Assembly (NCBI RefSeq): GCF_024723255.1
Contig: NZ_JANIAC010000004.1
Span: forward strand, 310,001 to 374,000
Origin: Aestuariibaculum sp. M13
GTDB lineage: Bacteria; Bacteroidota; Bacteroidia; Flavobacteriales; Flavobacteriaceae
Direction of reading: 5' to 3'
DNA: 64,000 bases
Positions within the stretch are counted from its first letter, which is position 1. Every line of letters starts with the position of its first letter. A program made the position numbers and the translations under genes. This document shows, in pieces, positions 44,357-52,898 of the stretch. The notes under the pieces were generated by a model. That model was not told the DNA's origin. It was given only the letters and a program-made list of their open reading frames with translations, and searched no databases.

Positions 44357-44804
44357 TAAATTAAATAATGAAACTTATAGATTGCTGCTAATTAATTCGA
44401 AAAGAGGTGGTTCTGGTTTTGGTTGAGGCTAGTCTAAGGTACGCAAAAAAATATATAGTTGGAGTATTGGTGAAGAAATAGTAAAACCTCTTGTGGTGTT
44501 TGTTGCTTAAAATTGGTGTTTGTTATTGCATTTGTTAAGTATTTGATAATCAGTTAAAAAATAAAACATGATTAGTTTTTAAATAATCGATGGTTTTATT
44601 GATGAATATTTAACTTATTAACATAAAAAGTGAGACTATGTTAAATATTGGTTTATTTACTTAAGAATCAATTATTTGTGGTAAATTTACGAGGCTTCTC
44701 GGGTCACCTCTCAACCTCTCTAAGATTTATGTTATAGTAATTTTTAATCATTTTTTACGAATTAGCGCATCGTAGAAAGTGGGTTTAACATTAAATCTGT
44801 TTTT
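44357..44804. other. 448-bp intergenic region between divergent genes
   Basis: No reading frame or RNA gene could be supported here. On the minus strand a TACCTTAG element near 44438-44445 could serve the YitT-type gene. On the plus side TAAATTTA near 44681-44688 is a weak promoter candidate for the subtilase-cyclase operon, leaving a leader of about 110 nt. A CCTCTCAACCTCTC direct repeat occurs at about 44706-44719. Nothing resembling a known riboswitch was seen. Confidence 0.4.
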
Positions 44805-47800
44805 ATGAAAAAAAATTACTTACCTCAGGATGTCTTTTTGTTTTGCCTCATAGTTTTTTTTATTTCATTACCGTCTTTTGCACAAAAGAATAAAGATATT
44901 ATGCCAGTTGTTGAATGTGTAAAAGATTTAACCAATGGTCTGTATCAGGCTACTTTTAGCTATTATAACCCAACTAATAAGGAAGTTGTAATTGATGAGT
45001 CGGGTAGTATTGTTAAAACAAATAACGGAAAAAAAGTAGCTAAAGGTTTAAATAAATTCAAGCCAGGGTCTGTTGAAAAGGCGTTTACAAAGATATATGG
45101 ACCGCATGATTATGTAGAGTGGACTATTATTAGTAACGGAAATACCCATACCGTTATAGCGAATGCTAATTCGAATAAATGTTATGATGACGATGGTATT
45201 GTTTTCCCTGTGGTGGGGAATAATGGAAAATCTTATGATATTATTGGTCAGAAACTTTCAGCTTTATGTGATGGTGTTGCAGGAGAAACACCTTCCGATT
45301 TAATTTTTCAAATTGATGAAGGAAAGGTGTTAGTAGAGATTGTGCCTAAGGCCGGTGAAATGCAAGCGGTTTTGGATTTATTGCAAGGCCCGGTCTTCAA
45401 TATTCCTGATTCCGATTTCTTACTGGCTGTATCTGAATACCTTAATCTTGCTGCAATTGATGTGTATATTATCCCTTCTGATGTATGTCTCCTTAATAAT
45501 TATTCAGATATTATAAATTTTGCAAGGCCCGTTTATCCGGCTTACAATAATTCCGGAGGAATTGTTTCGCAAGGTGATGGCGCACAGACTTCAGATTTGG
45601 TGAGACAATCCTTTCGAATCATTCAAAGCGATGGAACGGTTTTACCTGTAGACGGAACGGGAGTAAAGGTAGGGGTGTTATCTGATAGTTATGATATGGC
45701 CTTGGGAGGTCCGGAATATGCTGCTCTAGATGTTGAAAATGGGGAATTACCTTCTGGTGTTCAGGTTTTAGCTGATAATAAATATAAATCATCTGATGAA
45801 GGTCGGGCCATGTTACAGATTATTCATGATGTAGCGCCCGGAGCTTCTTTGGCATTTCATACGGCAACGGCTTCTCCAAGACAGTTTGAAGTGGGATTTA
45901 ATGCGTTAAAAGATGCTGGTTGCGATTTGATAGTTGATGATATAACGTTTATTACTGAACCCTTCTTCGGGATTGGTAGAATTTCAGAGAGTGTTCAGGC
46001 TTTTGTAAGTCAAACAGGTGGCTTTCATTATACCTCCGCCGGTAACATTGCGAATAAAGGTTATCAGGCTAATTTTAATAGTTCTTCAGGAACGCCAATA
46101 ACGAATTTTATACCAGCCGGAACACCTACAGTTGCTCATGTTTTTGGAACGAATTCTAATGGTTCCGAGGATTATTTACAGAAAATAAGTGTTGTTCCGG
46201 GAACTTATTTGGTTGTATTGCAATGGAAGGAGGATGTGGCATCACAACAAAATCAGGTTGGAGCCGATAACGATTTGGATATTTATATTGTTGATGATTC
46301 GGGTCGATTATTAGTTGGAAATAATCGTGTAAATGTGAATGGAGACCCGACTGAAATTATAGTATTTAAAGCCACAGGGACAGGCGATGCGAATATTTTA
46401 ATAACGAGTGCAAACGGACCAACAAATGTGCCATTTAGATATATTGCGTTCAGAACAACGGCCGAAGACGGTACACCAGATGGTCTTTCATTCCCAGAGT
46501 ACTTCGGTACGGGAGCACCTACAGTTAGTGGACATGCCATGACACCGGAATCCATTACCGTTGGAGCTGTAGATTATAGGTTTGCAGATAGTCCGGTAGC
46601 AGAAGCGTTTTCAAGTTATGGAGGGTTATTAAAAGATGGTGTAAATTTAGAAATTGATATGTATGCGCCAGATGGCGGGAATACAGCTTCCACAACTATT
46701 GGTCAACTGGCAACATGTGACACTTGCGATAAAGATGATGCACTAAATTTTTATGGAACTTCTGCTGCAGCACCTCATGCCGCCGCCGCCATGGCATTAC
46801 TTAAGTCGGCATTACCATATTGGTACCCTGATGGTTCGGGAGCCTCAACATTTTCAGATGCTGATGCCTTGTCAACGTTTAAGAATACAGCGGTTGGTTT
46901 CACAGCTCGGGATGGCGGAGCAGCACAGTTTTTAAATACGGTAAATGCTTTTAAAAGTCTGGCGGCACAGACAGCTAATATTACGTCTTTAACTATTTTA
47001 ACAGGGAATCCGGGAGCAGAACCTATTCAGCTTTCTATTATAGGAGAATTTTTTCCGTCTTTAAGTGAAGAGCCATATCCGGCCAAGGTATATTTTGATG
47101 GTAAGGAAATTACGGATATTCAGGTGATTTCCGATACTGAAATTATAGCAATAATTCCAGAGTTTACAGGAAACCCGGATTTAAAAATCTATACAGCACC
47201 AAAACCTGGAACTGAAGGGAATGGTGGGTTTTCCGATCCGGTTAAAATTTTACCTGATGGCAGATATGCTATCAATATTGTGCCAAATAATGCTATTTTT
47301 GAATATGGTCAGGATATTAGTTTATCATATTATGTTCAAGGTCTGCCTCCTGAAGATATTGGTGATTCAACCTTATCTTTTCCTGAGATTATGGCAGCTT
47401 TAGGATTTCCTGAAGTCGTGTTAAGTTCGGGAGCGGACGAAAAATTGGCATTAGGAGAATATCCCATTGTTTTTGATTATGTGATAACACCATCATTTGC
47501 AGAAGAGTTATCTACTGAGTTATCCGAGAAATATCAGGTAAACTTCGTTTCAGGCTATATCGATTCAGATCCGGAAATAGGTAAAATAGGGTATTTGACG
47601 ATTACTAAAAAAGATTTAACAATTACGCCTGAAGATGTAGAGTATACTTATGGGGATCCAATTACTATTGGATTTAATTATCAATTTAATGGAACAGGAA
47701 TATCTGATGAAGAAGGATTTAGGTTATTGATTGATGAAACCCATGCCAGTGATTTTAAGGATGGTATTCCTAGTAAGTTTCAGGCTTTAGTTAGTAAGTT

Positions 47801-49496
47801 TCAAGCTTTAGTTAGTAATTATGATATGACCTTTTTAAATGGAGGTAGTTGGAGTGCTTCCGGACGTACTATTCAAAATAAATTTCAGGCATTAGTTAGT
47901 GGAATGAGTGTGATAAGTTTAGATAATGATAATTTTACTAACTATATAGATGCACGCGAAGATTTTGATAGTGGAACAACAAGTAAGTTTCAGGCTTTAG
48001 TGAGTAAGTTTCAAGCTTTGGTAAGCGCTGAAGATTTATTTGCTGGCGATGTGGAGTTAGGTATAGAAAATAAATTTCAGGCATTGGTTAGTAAATTTCA
48101 GGCTTTAGTAAGTTCAGATGATCCGGAGAGGCCTTATGAAGGGTATGCTGAGGTGTTTACAATAGTAGATGCTGAGGATGCGCCTCCTGAAGATGGGACT
48201 GATGATGAACGGGCTATTTCTGAAATTTATGCTTTAAATATGTTAACTGGTATAGATGTAACAACGGAGGAAGATAAGAATTATGTGTATCCAGGAGCAT
48301 TTTTGAATGAAATGTCGGCAAACTTTAATATTACGTATGGCATAGGGAATGTTATTATTAATCCTAAGGATTTAAATGTAAGTACAGAAAACATTTCCAT
48401 TCCTTATGGAACTGATTTGACTGAAGCCATGCTTTTGGATATTACAACATTTGATGGTTGGGCATTTGAAGGTGAAGCTATGGAGTCTGTTGAAATTGTT
48501 TTTCCTGATGGCGTGCCATTCTATTTTGTGAAAGATAATCAGGAGTTTGAATTGTCAGAGCTTAGTACATTAGGTGAATATCAGATTAAAATAAGAGATC
48601 CTAAAAATTACGTTATAAATTCTTTGTATGATGAATCCTATGGCGCTTTAACCATAACCCCTGCAACACTTCATGTTATTATTTCTCCTGATGATTCTGT
48701 TGTACTTCAAGGTGAAAACCCCGATTTAGCTTTCGAATTTGATGGCTTTGTCTCCGGTGATGATGAAAGCACGGTCTTTCCAAGTGGTGTGCCTTATTAT
48801 TTTGTAGATGATACAGGTAATAGTTTTAACGATACCAGTATTCCTGGATCGTATTATATTAAAATAACAGAACCTGAAAATTACATTATAATTTCCAATA
48901 CATCTCATGTATTCGTGAACCCTTCAGATAGCAATAGAAAGGTAAGAACTTATGCCGATTGTGTTGCTTACGATCCGAATGCTATAGGTAATTTAAAATA
49001 TACAGTAGTTTACAGATATGAAAATGATAATAATTATCCTGTATATGTTAATGAAGGAGAAGATAATAAGCTAACAGGTGCTCCTCATAGTGGTGTTTTA
49101 CCAACGGTATTTATGCCAGGAGAAGGAATATTTGAGATTCAATTTGATGGGACTCAATTGGTTTGGAGTCTAACAACCTATGATGGTACACAAAAAAGTT
49201 CGGTATCCTCGGCATCTACTAGTGAAAGCGGTAAATGTGATGCTAAACTGGATGGAGCATATTCCGTTTATCCAAATCCAGTTTCGACCACGCTCTATAT
49301 TGAGCAGAATATTATGGAGAGTAATGTTTCAGTTTTGGTAATTAATATGTACGGATTTGTAGTCATCGATGCAGGAACATTTGATAGCCCTCTTAGTACT
49401 AAGGAAATCAATATGTCAAGTTTACCAACAGGTCTGTATGTTGTTAAGGTAGCCAGCGAATCAGAGATAAGAACCTATAATATTTTAAAAGAATAA
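44805..49496 (+). CDS. Large subtilase-like T9SS protein with MBG domains and KFQALVS heptad insert
   Basis: The 1563-residue protein has a signal peptide (SLPSFAQ), a novel-looking N-terminal region (about 30-275), a subtilase-like domain (about 285-720), an IPT-like segment (about 730-815), MBG-type beta domains (about 830-1345) and a T9SS type A sorting domain (about 1485-1563, YSVYPNPVSTTLYIEQN). Visible active-site residues are Asp in VGVLSDSYD (D294), Asn in SAGN (N414) and Ser in GTSAAAPH (S653). At the HGT position where the catalytic His should be, the sequence is DEGRAMLQIIHDVAPGA, giving Glu332. One MBG domain is interrupted by seven KFQALVS heptads (991-1103). It is secreted, probably surface-anchored, and followed 8 bp later by the cyclase gene. 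Confidence 0.8.
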   Translation: MKKNYLPQDVFLFCLIVFFISLPSFAQKNKDIMPVVECVKDLTNGLYQATFSYYNPTNKEVVIDESGSIVKTNNGKKVAKGLNKFKPGSVEKAFTKIYGPHDYVEWTIISNGNTHTVIANANSNKCYDDDGIVFPVVGNNGKSYDIIGQKLSALCDGVAGETPSDLIFQIDEGKVLVEIVPKAGEMQAVLDLLQGPVFNIPDSDFLLAVSEYLNLAAIDVYIIPSDVCLLNNYSDIINFARPVYPAYNNSGGIVSQGDGAQTSDLVRQSFRIIQSDGTVLPVDGTGVKVGVLSDSYDMALGGPEYAALDVENGELPSGVQVLADNKYKSSDEGRAMLQIIHDVAPGASLAFHTATASPRQFEVGFNALKDAGCDLIVDDITFITEPFFGIGRISESVQAFVSQTGGFHYTSAGNIANKGYQANFNSSSGTPITNFIPAGTPTVAHVFGTNSNGSEDYLQKISVVPGTYLVVLQWKEDVASQQNQVGADNDLDIYIVDDSGRLLVGNNRVNVNGDPTEIIVFKATGTGDANILITSANGPTNVPFRYIAFRTTAEDGTPDGLSFPEYFGTGAPTVSGHAMTPESITVGAVDYRFADSPVAEAFSSYGGLLKDGVNLEIDMYAPDGGNTASTTIGQLATCDTCDKDDALNFYGTSAAAPHAAAAMALLKSALPYWYPDGSGASTFSDADALSTFKNTAVGFTARDGGAAQFLNTVNAFKSLAAQTANITSLTILTGNPGAEPIQLSIIGEFFPSLSEEPYPAKVYFDGKEITDIQVISDTEIIAIIPEFTGNPDLKIYTAPKPGTEGNGGFSDPVKILPDGRYAINIVPNNAIFEYGQDISLSYYVQGLPPEDIGDSTLSFPEIMAALGFPEVVLSSGADEKLALGEYPIVFDYVITPSFAEELSTELSEKYQVNFVSGYIDSDPEIGKIGYLTITKKDLTITPEDVEYTYGDPITIGFNYQFNGTGISDEEGFRLLIDETHASDFKDGIPSKFQALVSKFQALVSNYDMTFLNGGSWSASGRTIQNKFQALVSGMSVISLDNDNFTNYIDAREDFDSGTTSKFQALVSKFQALVSAEDLFAGDVELGIENKFQALVSKFQALVSSDDPERPYEGYAEVFTIVDAEDAPPEDGTDDERAISEIYALNMLTGIDVTTEEDKNYVYPGAFLNEMSANFNITYGIGNVIINPKDLNVSTENISIPYGTDLTEAMLLDITTFDGWAFEGEAMESVEIVFPDGVPFYFVKDNQEFELSELSTLGEYQIKIRDPKNYVINSLYDESYGALTITPATLHVIISPDDSVVLQGENPDLAFEFDGFVSGDDESTVFPSGVPYYFVDDTGNSFNDTSIPGSYYIKITEPENYIIISNTSHVFVNPSDSNRKVRTYADCVAYDPNAIGNLKYTVVYRYENDNNYPVYVNEGEDNKLTGAPHSGVLPTVFMPGEGIFEIQFDGTQLVWSLTTYDGTQKSSVSSASTSESGKCDAKLDGAYSVYPNPVSTTLYIEQNIMESNVSVLVINMYGFVVIDAGTFDSPLSTKEINMSSLPTGLYVVKVASESEIRTYNILKE
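47775..48113 (+). repeat. Seven in-frame 21-bp repeats encoding KFQALVS
   Basis: Copies are at 47775-47795, 47796-47816, 47880-47900, 47985-48005, 48006-48026, 48072-48092 and 48093-48113 (residues 991-997, 998-1004, 1026-1032, 1061-1067, 1068-1074, 1090-1096, 1097-1103). All seven peptides are identical, while the DNA varies only at synonymous positions (AAG/AAA, CAG/CAA, GCT/GCA, TTA/TTG, GTT/GTG/GTA, AGT/AGC). Three tandem pairs and one single copy are separated by unrelated spacers of 21, 28 and 15 residues. Confidence 0.95.
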
Positions 49497-49504
49497 ATGT
49501 TTCT

Positions 49505-51493
49505 ATGAATTTAAGGCAAGGGTTACTTTTTATTTGTGTGTTTTTTCTGTTAGCTTATTCAGGTTTCGGCCAAAATAGTTCTATAGATAGTCTTAAAAGA
49601 ATTGTTAACTCAGGTGTTAAGGATACCACAGTGGTTATTGCTTTAAATGAATTAAGTAAGGAATTAATCGGTATAGGTGATTTTAACGAATCTTATTCAG
49701 CTGCAAAGAAAGCTAATGATTTGTCTATTGAGATAGATTATAAGAGGGGAGTGGCTTATTCATTAAAAAATATAGGACTAACTCAGTTTTATCAAGGGAA
49801 GTATCTTGATGTACTTAATTCCTGGACGCAATCATTAAAGGAATTTGAATCTATTAATGATACAATTGGTATGGCTACAGTAGTAAATAATTTGGGAGTT
49901 ATTTACTATAGTCAGGGAGGAAATGTTAAGGCATTGGATTATTATTTACGTTCTTTAAGTATTTCGGAGAAAATTAAAGACAATTATAATGTAGCTCAAA
50001 CTTTGTTAAATATTGGAGGGCTCTATGCAGAAATGGGGAATTATGATAAGGCATTGGAGTATTTCAATAAGTTTAATGACTATAAGCAAAATGTTAATGA
50101 TAATGATTCCAAACTTTTAATAGGATACTTAATGGGAGTTGGAGAAGTATACTATAAAAAAGGACAATATGATGAAGCACTTTATTATTATCAGGAAGCT
50201 TTGGTTATTAATAACATTGTTTCTAAACGTGTAGACAATCTTCTTAAAATTGGTAAAGTATTATTAAAGAAAAATGAGATTAAGAAATCAATACAAAATT
50301 TTAATGATGCTTATGAGATTTCAAAATCCAATGAGTTATTACTATCTCAGATTCAGGCCTTAGATGCTTTAGGAGAAGTTTATAGAAAGGAAAATTTTAA
50401 AAAGTCTGTTGCAGCCTACAAAGAGGCAGAAGCCTTAGCAAAAAGTATTGAGGCTAACGATGAGTTGAGAGATATATACAAAGGTTTGTCGAGTACTTAT
50501 GCGATGAATAGTGATTTTGAAAAAGCTTACTACTACAATGAATTATACGTAGCTAAAAAAGATTCTTTATTTAACCTAGAAACAGATGATAAAATAAGAG
50601 GACTTCAGTTTGATTTTGATTTAGAGAAAAAGGAAGATCAAATTGGTCTTTTAGAGAAAGATTCAGAAATTATGCAGCTCAAGCAAAAAAGACAAAAAAG
50701 TGTTATTTTGGTTTCTTTGTTAACTATTCTCGTTGTATTTATATCAGCGGTGGGACTATATAAACGCTATAAGTTTGTGAAGGCAACAAATCTAATTATT
50801 GAGCAGGAGAAGAAACGATCAGAAAATTTATTACACAATATTCTTCCTGAAGAAACGGCAGTTGAGCTAAAAGAAAAAGGTAAAGTAGAAGCTAAGAAGT
50901 TTGAATCTGTTACAGTATTGTTTACCGATTTTAAAGGTTTTACCTATTTTGCTAAAGATTTGTCTCCGGAAGACCTTGTAAATAGTGTAGATTATTACTT
51001 TTCTAAGTTTGACGAAATCATGGAAAAATATGGCATCGAAAAAATAAAAACTATTGGTGATGCCTATATGTGTGCAGGAGGCTTGCCATTCCCAACCTCC
51101 GATCATCCTTTTAAAGTTATTATGGCGGCTTTCGAAATTGCGCAGTTTATTGATGAATCGAAACGAAATGCCGGAAAAAACGTAACTACATTCGATATTC
51201 GTATTGGTGTTAATACCGGACCCATAGTTGCCGGAGTTGTTGGAATTCATAAGTTCGCTTACGATATCTGGGGAGATACTGTAAATGTAGCTTCAAGAAT
51301 GGAGTCGCTATCAGAACCCGGTAGAATTAATATTTCTGAAAACACTTATGACATTGTTAAAGACGTTTTCGACTGTAAATATCGGGGTGAGATTGAAGTG
51401 AAAAACCGTGGAATTATGAAAATGTTTTTCGTAAACGGAATAAAAGATCAGGGATTTTTAGATCGGCTTCAATTGAATAGGACTGCTGTTTAA
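49505..51493 (+). CDS. TPR-containing membrane-bound class III adenylate cyclase
   Basis: The 662-residue protein has a signal peptide (AYSGFGQ), a periplasmic TPR array (about 40-345, e.g. NLGVIYYSQGGNVKALDYY and ALYYYQEAL), one membrane helix (about 398-420), a short coiled coil, and a cytoplasmic cyclase domain (about 445-645). Metal-binding aspartates are in LFTDFKGF and TIGDAYM. The Lys in EKIKTIGD and the Asp in DIWGDTVNVASR are the pair expected for ATP rather than GTP. It should make cAMP in response to a periplasmic signal. It follows the subtilase gene by 8 bp, so the two are probably co-transcribed. Confidence 0.9.
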   Translation: MNLRQGLLFICVFFLLAYSGFGQNSSIDSLKRIVNSGVKDTTVVIALNELSKELIGIGDFNESYSAAKKANDLSIEIDYKRGVAYSLKNIGLTQFYQGKYLDVLNSWTQSLKEFESINDTIGMATVVNNLGVIYYSQGGNVKALDYYLRSLSISEKIKDNYNVAQTLLNIGGLYAEMGNYDKALEYFNKFNDYKQNVNDNDSKLLIGYLMGVGEVYYKKGQYDEALYYYQEALVINNIVSKRVDNLLKIGKVLLKKNEIKKSIQNFNDAYEISKSNELLLSQIQALDALGEVYRKENFKKSVAAYKEAEALAKSIEANDELRDIYKGLSSTYAMNSDFEKAYYYNELYVAKKDSLFNLETDDKIRGLQFDFDLEKKEDQIGLLEKDSEIMQLKQKRQKSVILVSLLTILVVFISAVGLYKRYKFVKATNLIIEQEKKRSENLLHNILPEETAVELKEKGKVEAKKFESVTVLFTDFKGFTYFAKDLSPEDLVNSVDYYFSKFDEIMEKYGIEKIKTIGDAYMCAGGLPFPTSDHPFKVIMAAFEIAQFIDESKRNAGKNVTTFDIRIGVNTGPIVAGVVGIHKFAYDIWGDTVNVASRMESLSEPGRINISENTYDIVKDVFDCKYRGEIEVKNRGIMKMFFVNGIKDQGFLDRLQLNRTAV

Positions 51494-51577
51494 ATAATTT
51501 ATTATATTTAATAGGAAAAATATTATAATTCAATCTTTGTTGAATCCAATGATTATTGGAGAATAAAGCAATAGCGT

Positions 51578-52174
51578 ATGAAAGGCTACTTAAAATTAAG
51601 AAAACATGCTCTACATATTTTAAACACAGAATTACCTGAAGAACTTTGTTATCATAATATTATTCATACGCTTGATGTTCTTAACGTGGTCAATAAATAT
51701 ATTCGAAGACAAAAAATTGATAATCATCATGCTAAATTATTACGTATAGGAGCTATACTTCATGATATTGGCTTTACCGTTGGAAGAGAAAATCATGAAG
51801 AAAAAGGTGTTGTTATAGCCAAGCGATTAATGCATCAGTACAACTTCTCTGAAAAAGATATTAAAATTGTTAAAGGATTGATTTTGGCCACCAAAGTGCC
51901 ACAATCTCCAAAAACTAACTTGGAAAAAATAATATGTGATTCAGATTTGGATTATCTGGGAAGAAGAGATTTTTATGTTACCGGAGATCAGCTTTTAAAA
52001 GAATTGAATAATCAGGGGTTTAATCTGGATGTTGAGGAGTGGAATAAAATGCAGATAACATTTTTGAAAGATCACAAATACCTCACCGAGTTTGCTAAAA
52101 AGTACAGAAAGCCTAAAAAAGTGAAACGTATAAAGGAATTAGAAAAGTTAATTGAGAATGAAATTGCGAAATAG
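51578..52174 (+). CDS. HD-domain phosphohydrolase-like protein
   Basis: The 198-residue cytoplasmic protein has HD-superfamily metal ligands: His in CYHNIIHTLDVLNVV, the HD pair in LHDIGFTVG, His in ENHEEKGVVIA, and Asp in ICDSDLDYLGRRDFY. Such small HD proteins can hydrolyse nucleotides or cyclic nucleotides; proximity to the cyclase invites that idea, but no substrate is shown. The gene lies 84 bp after the cyclase gene and is convergent with the ECF sigma gene, with only 2 bp between the stops. Confidence 0.75.
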   Translation: MKGYLKLRKHALHILNTELPEELCYHNIIHTLDVLNVVNKYIRRQKIDNHHAKLLRIGAILHDIGFTVGRENHEEKGVVIAKRLMHQYNFSEKDIKIVKGLILATKVPQSPKTNLEKIICDSDLDYLGRRDFYVTGDQLLKELNNQGFNLDVEEWNKMQITFLKDHKYLTEFAKKYRKPKKVKRIKELEKLIENEIAK

Positions 52175-52176
52175 TA

Positions 52177-52761
52177 TTATTTCATAATATCGAATAGAAT
52201 AAACAGTATTTCCTTTAACTGACTTCCTATTAAGTCTCTTAAAATGCGATAGGCTTTTGTAATCTGGCCTTCAACCGTTTTTACCGATATATTTAAGTAT
52301 TCTGCAATTTCAATATTGGTCAATCCGTCCTGCTTACTCAGTAAAAATATTTCCTTGCATTTTTTTGGAAGTTCCTCGATCCCTTGAGTAACCATCGCTA
52401 TTTTTTTAGCTAACATTTCCCCATTATCTTCATCAATTGTTTCGTTTATAGCTTCAATATAAGTGTCTTCTATTGATTGAAAAGGCTTTTCTTTGCGGTA
52501 ATGACTAATAAAATTGTTAAAGGTAGATTTATATAACAGGTTTTTTATTGGTAAATCAGGGTTTAGTTTTTTTCTGTATTTCCAGGTTTTTAAAAATGTA
52601 TTTTGAACAATGTCTTCTGCTGTATCATGATCTTTACATAGATTTAGTGCATAAATAAAAAGAGGCTTGTGGTAGGTGTTTATAAGGTTGGTAAAGGCCT
52701 CTTCATCTCCTTTTTGGAGTAGAAGGATTAAATTTATATTATGCTCATGTGATGCAGACAT
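52177..52761 (-). CDS. ECF sigma factor (Bacteroidota sigma-70 type, FecR-linked)
   Basis: I start this gene at 52761 (MSASHEHNINLILLLQKGDE); the open frame extends 29 codons further upstream, but those encode an implausible Phe/Leu-rich run. The 194-residue product has sigma region 2 (INTYHKPLFIYALNL, DTAEDIVQNTFLKTWKY) and region 4 (GIEELPKKCKEIFLLSKQDG, then NIEIAEYLNISVKTVEGQI). It is divergent from the FecR-type anti-sigma gene, whose SusC partner has an STN domain, so the three likely form a cell-surface signalling path. Confidence 0.92.
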   Translation of the reverse strand: MSASHEHNINLILLLQKGDEEAFTNLINTYHKPLFIYALNLCKDHDTAEDIVQNTFLKTWKYRKKLNPDLPIKNLLYKSTFNNFISHYRKEKPFQSIEDTYIEAINETIDEDNGEMLAKKIAMVTQGIEELPKKCKEIFLLSKQDGLTNIEIAEYLNISVKTVEGQITKAYRILRDLIGSQLKEILFILFDIMK

Positions 52762-52898
52762 TAAATAGTTTGTGTCAAAAAAAAGGAAATGTTTCGTAAA
52801 TGTCACAAAAAAAATAATAAAAAGTAAAAAAAGAAAGAATAAAAGCAAGGGTGGGTAATTTTTGTTGAGTATTAATTAAAAAAACAACGTAGAAATAC
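52762..52898. promoter_or_regulatory. Divergent regulatory region between ECF sigma and fecR
   Basis: The 137-bp region holds a G-rich motif GGGTGGGTA followed by ATTTTTG (52849-52864), 35 bp before fecR, which may be part of an ECF-type promoter. It also has a near-perfect inverted repeat, TTTGTGTCA (about 52770-52778) with TGTCACAAA (52801-52809), 8 of 9 positions matching. Both are candidates only. Confidence 0.35.

Noticed and set aside
44357-44804. Riboswitch or small RNA in the long leader
   Set aside because: No conserved riboswitch core or stable multi-stem structure could be recognised by eye.
47775-48113. Repeats considered as a CRISPR array
   Set aside because: Units are 21 bp, some directly tandem, spacers are irregular, and all lie in one reading frame with synonymous differences inside a long protein gene.
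52762-52848. N-terminal extension of the ECF sigma factor
   Set aside because: It would add a Phe/Leu-rich stretch before a standard sigma start; it arises from an A/T-rich promoter region.
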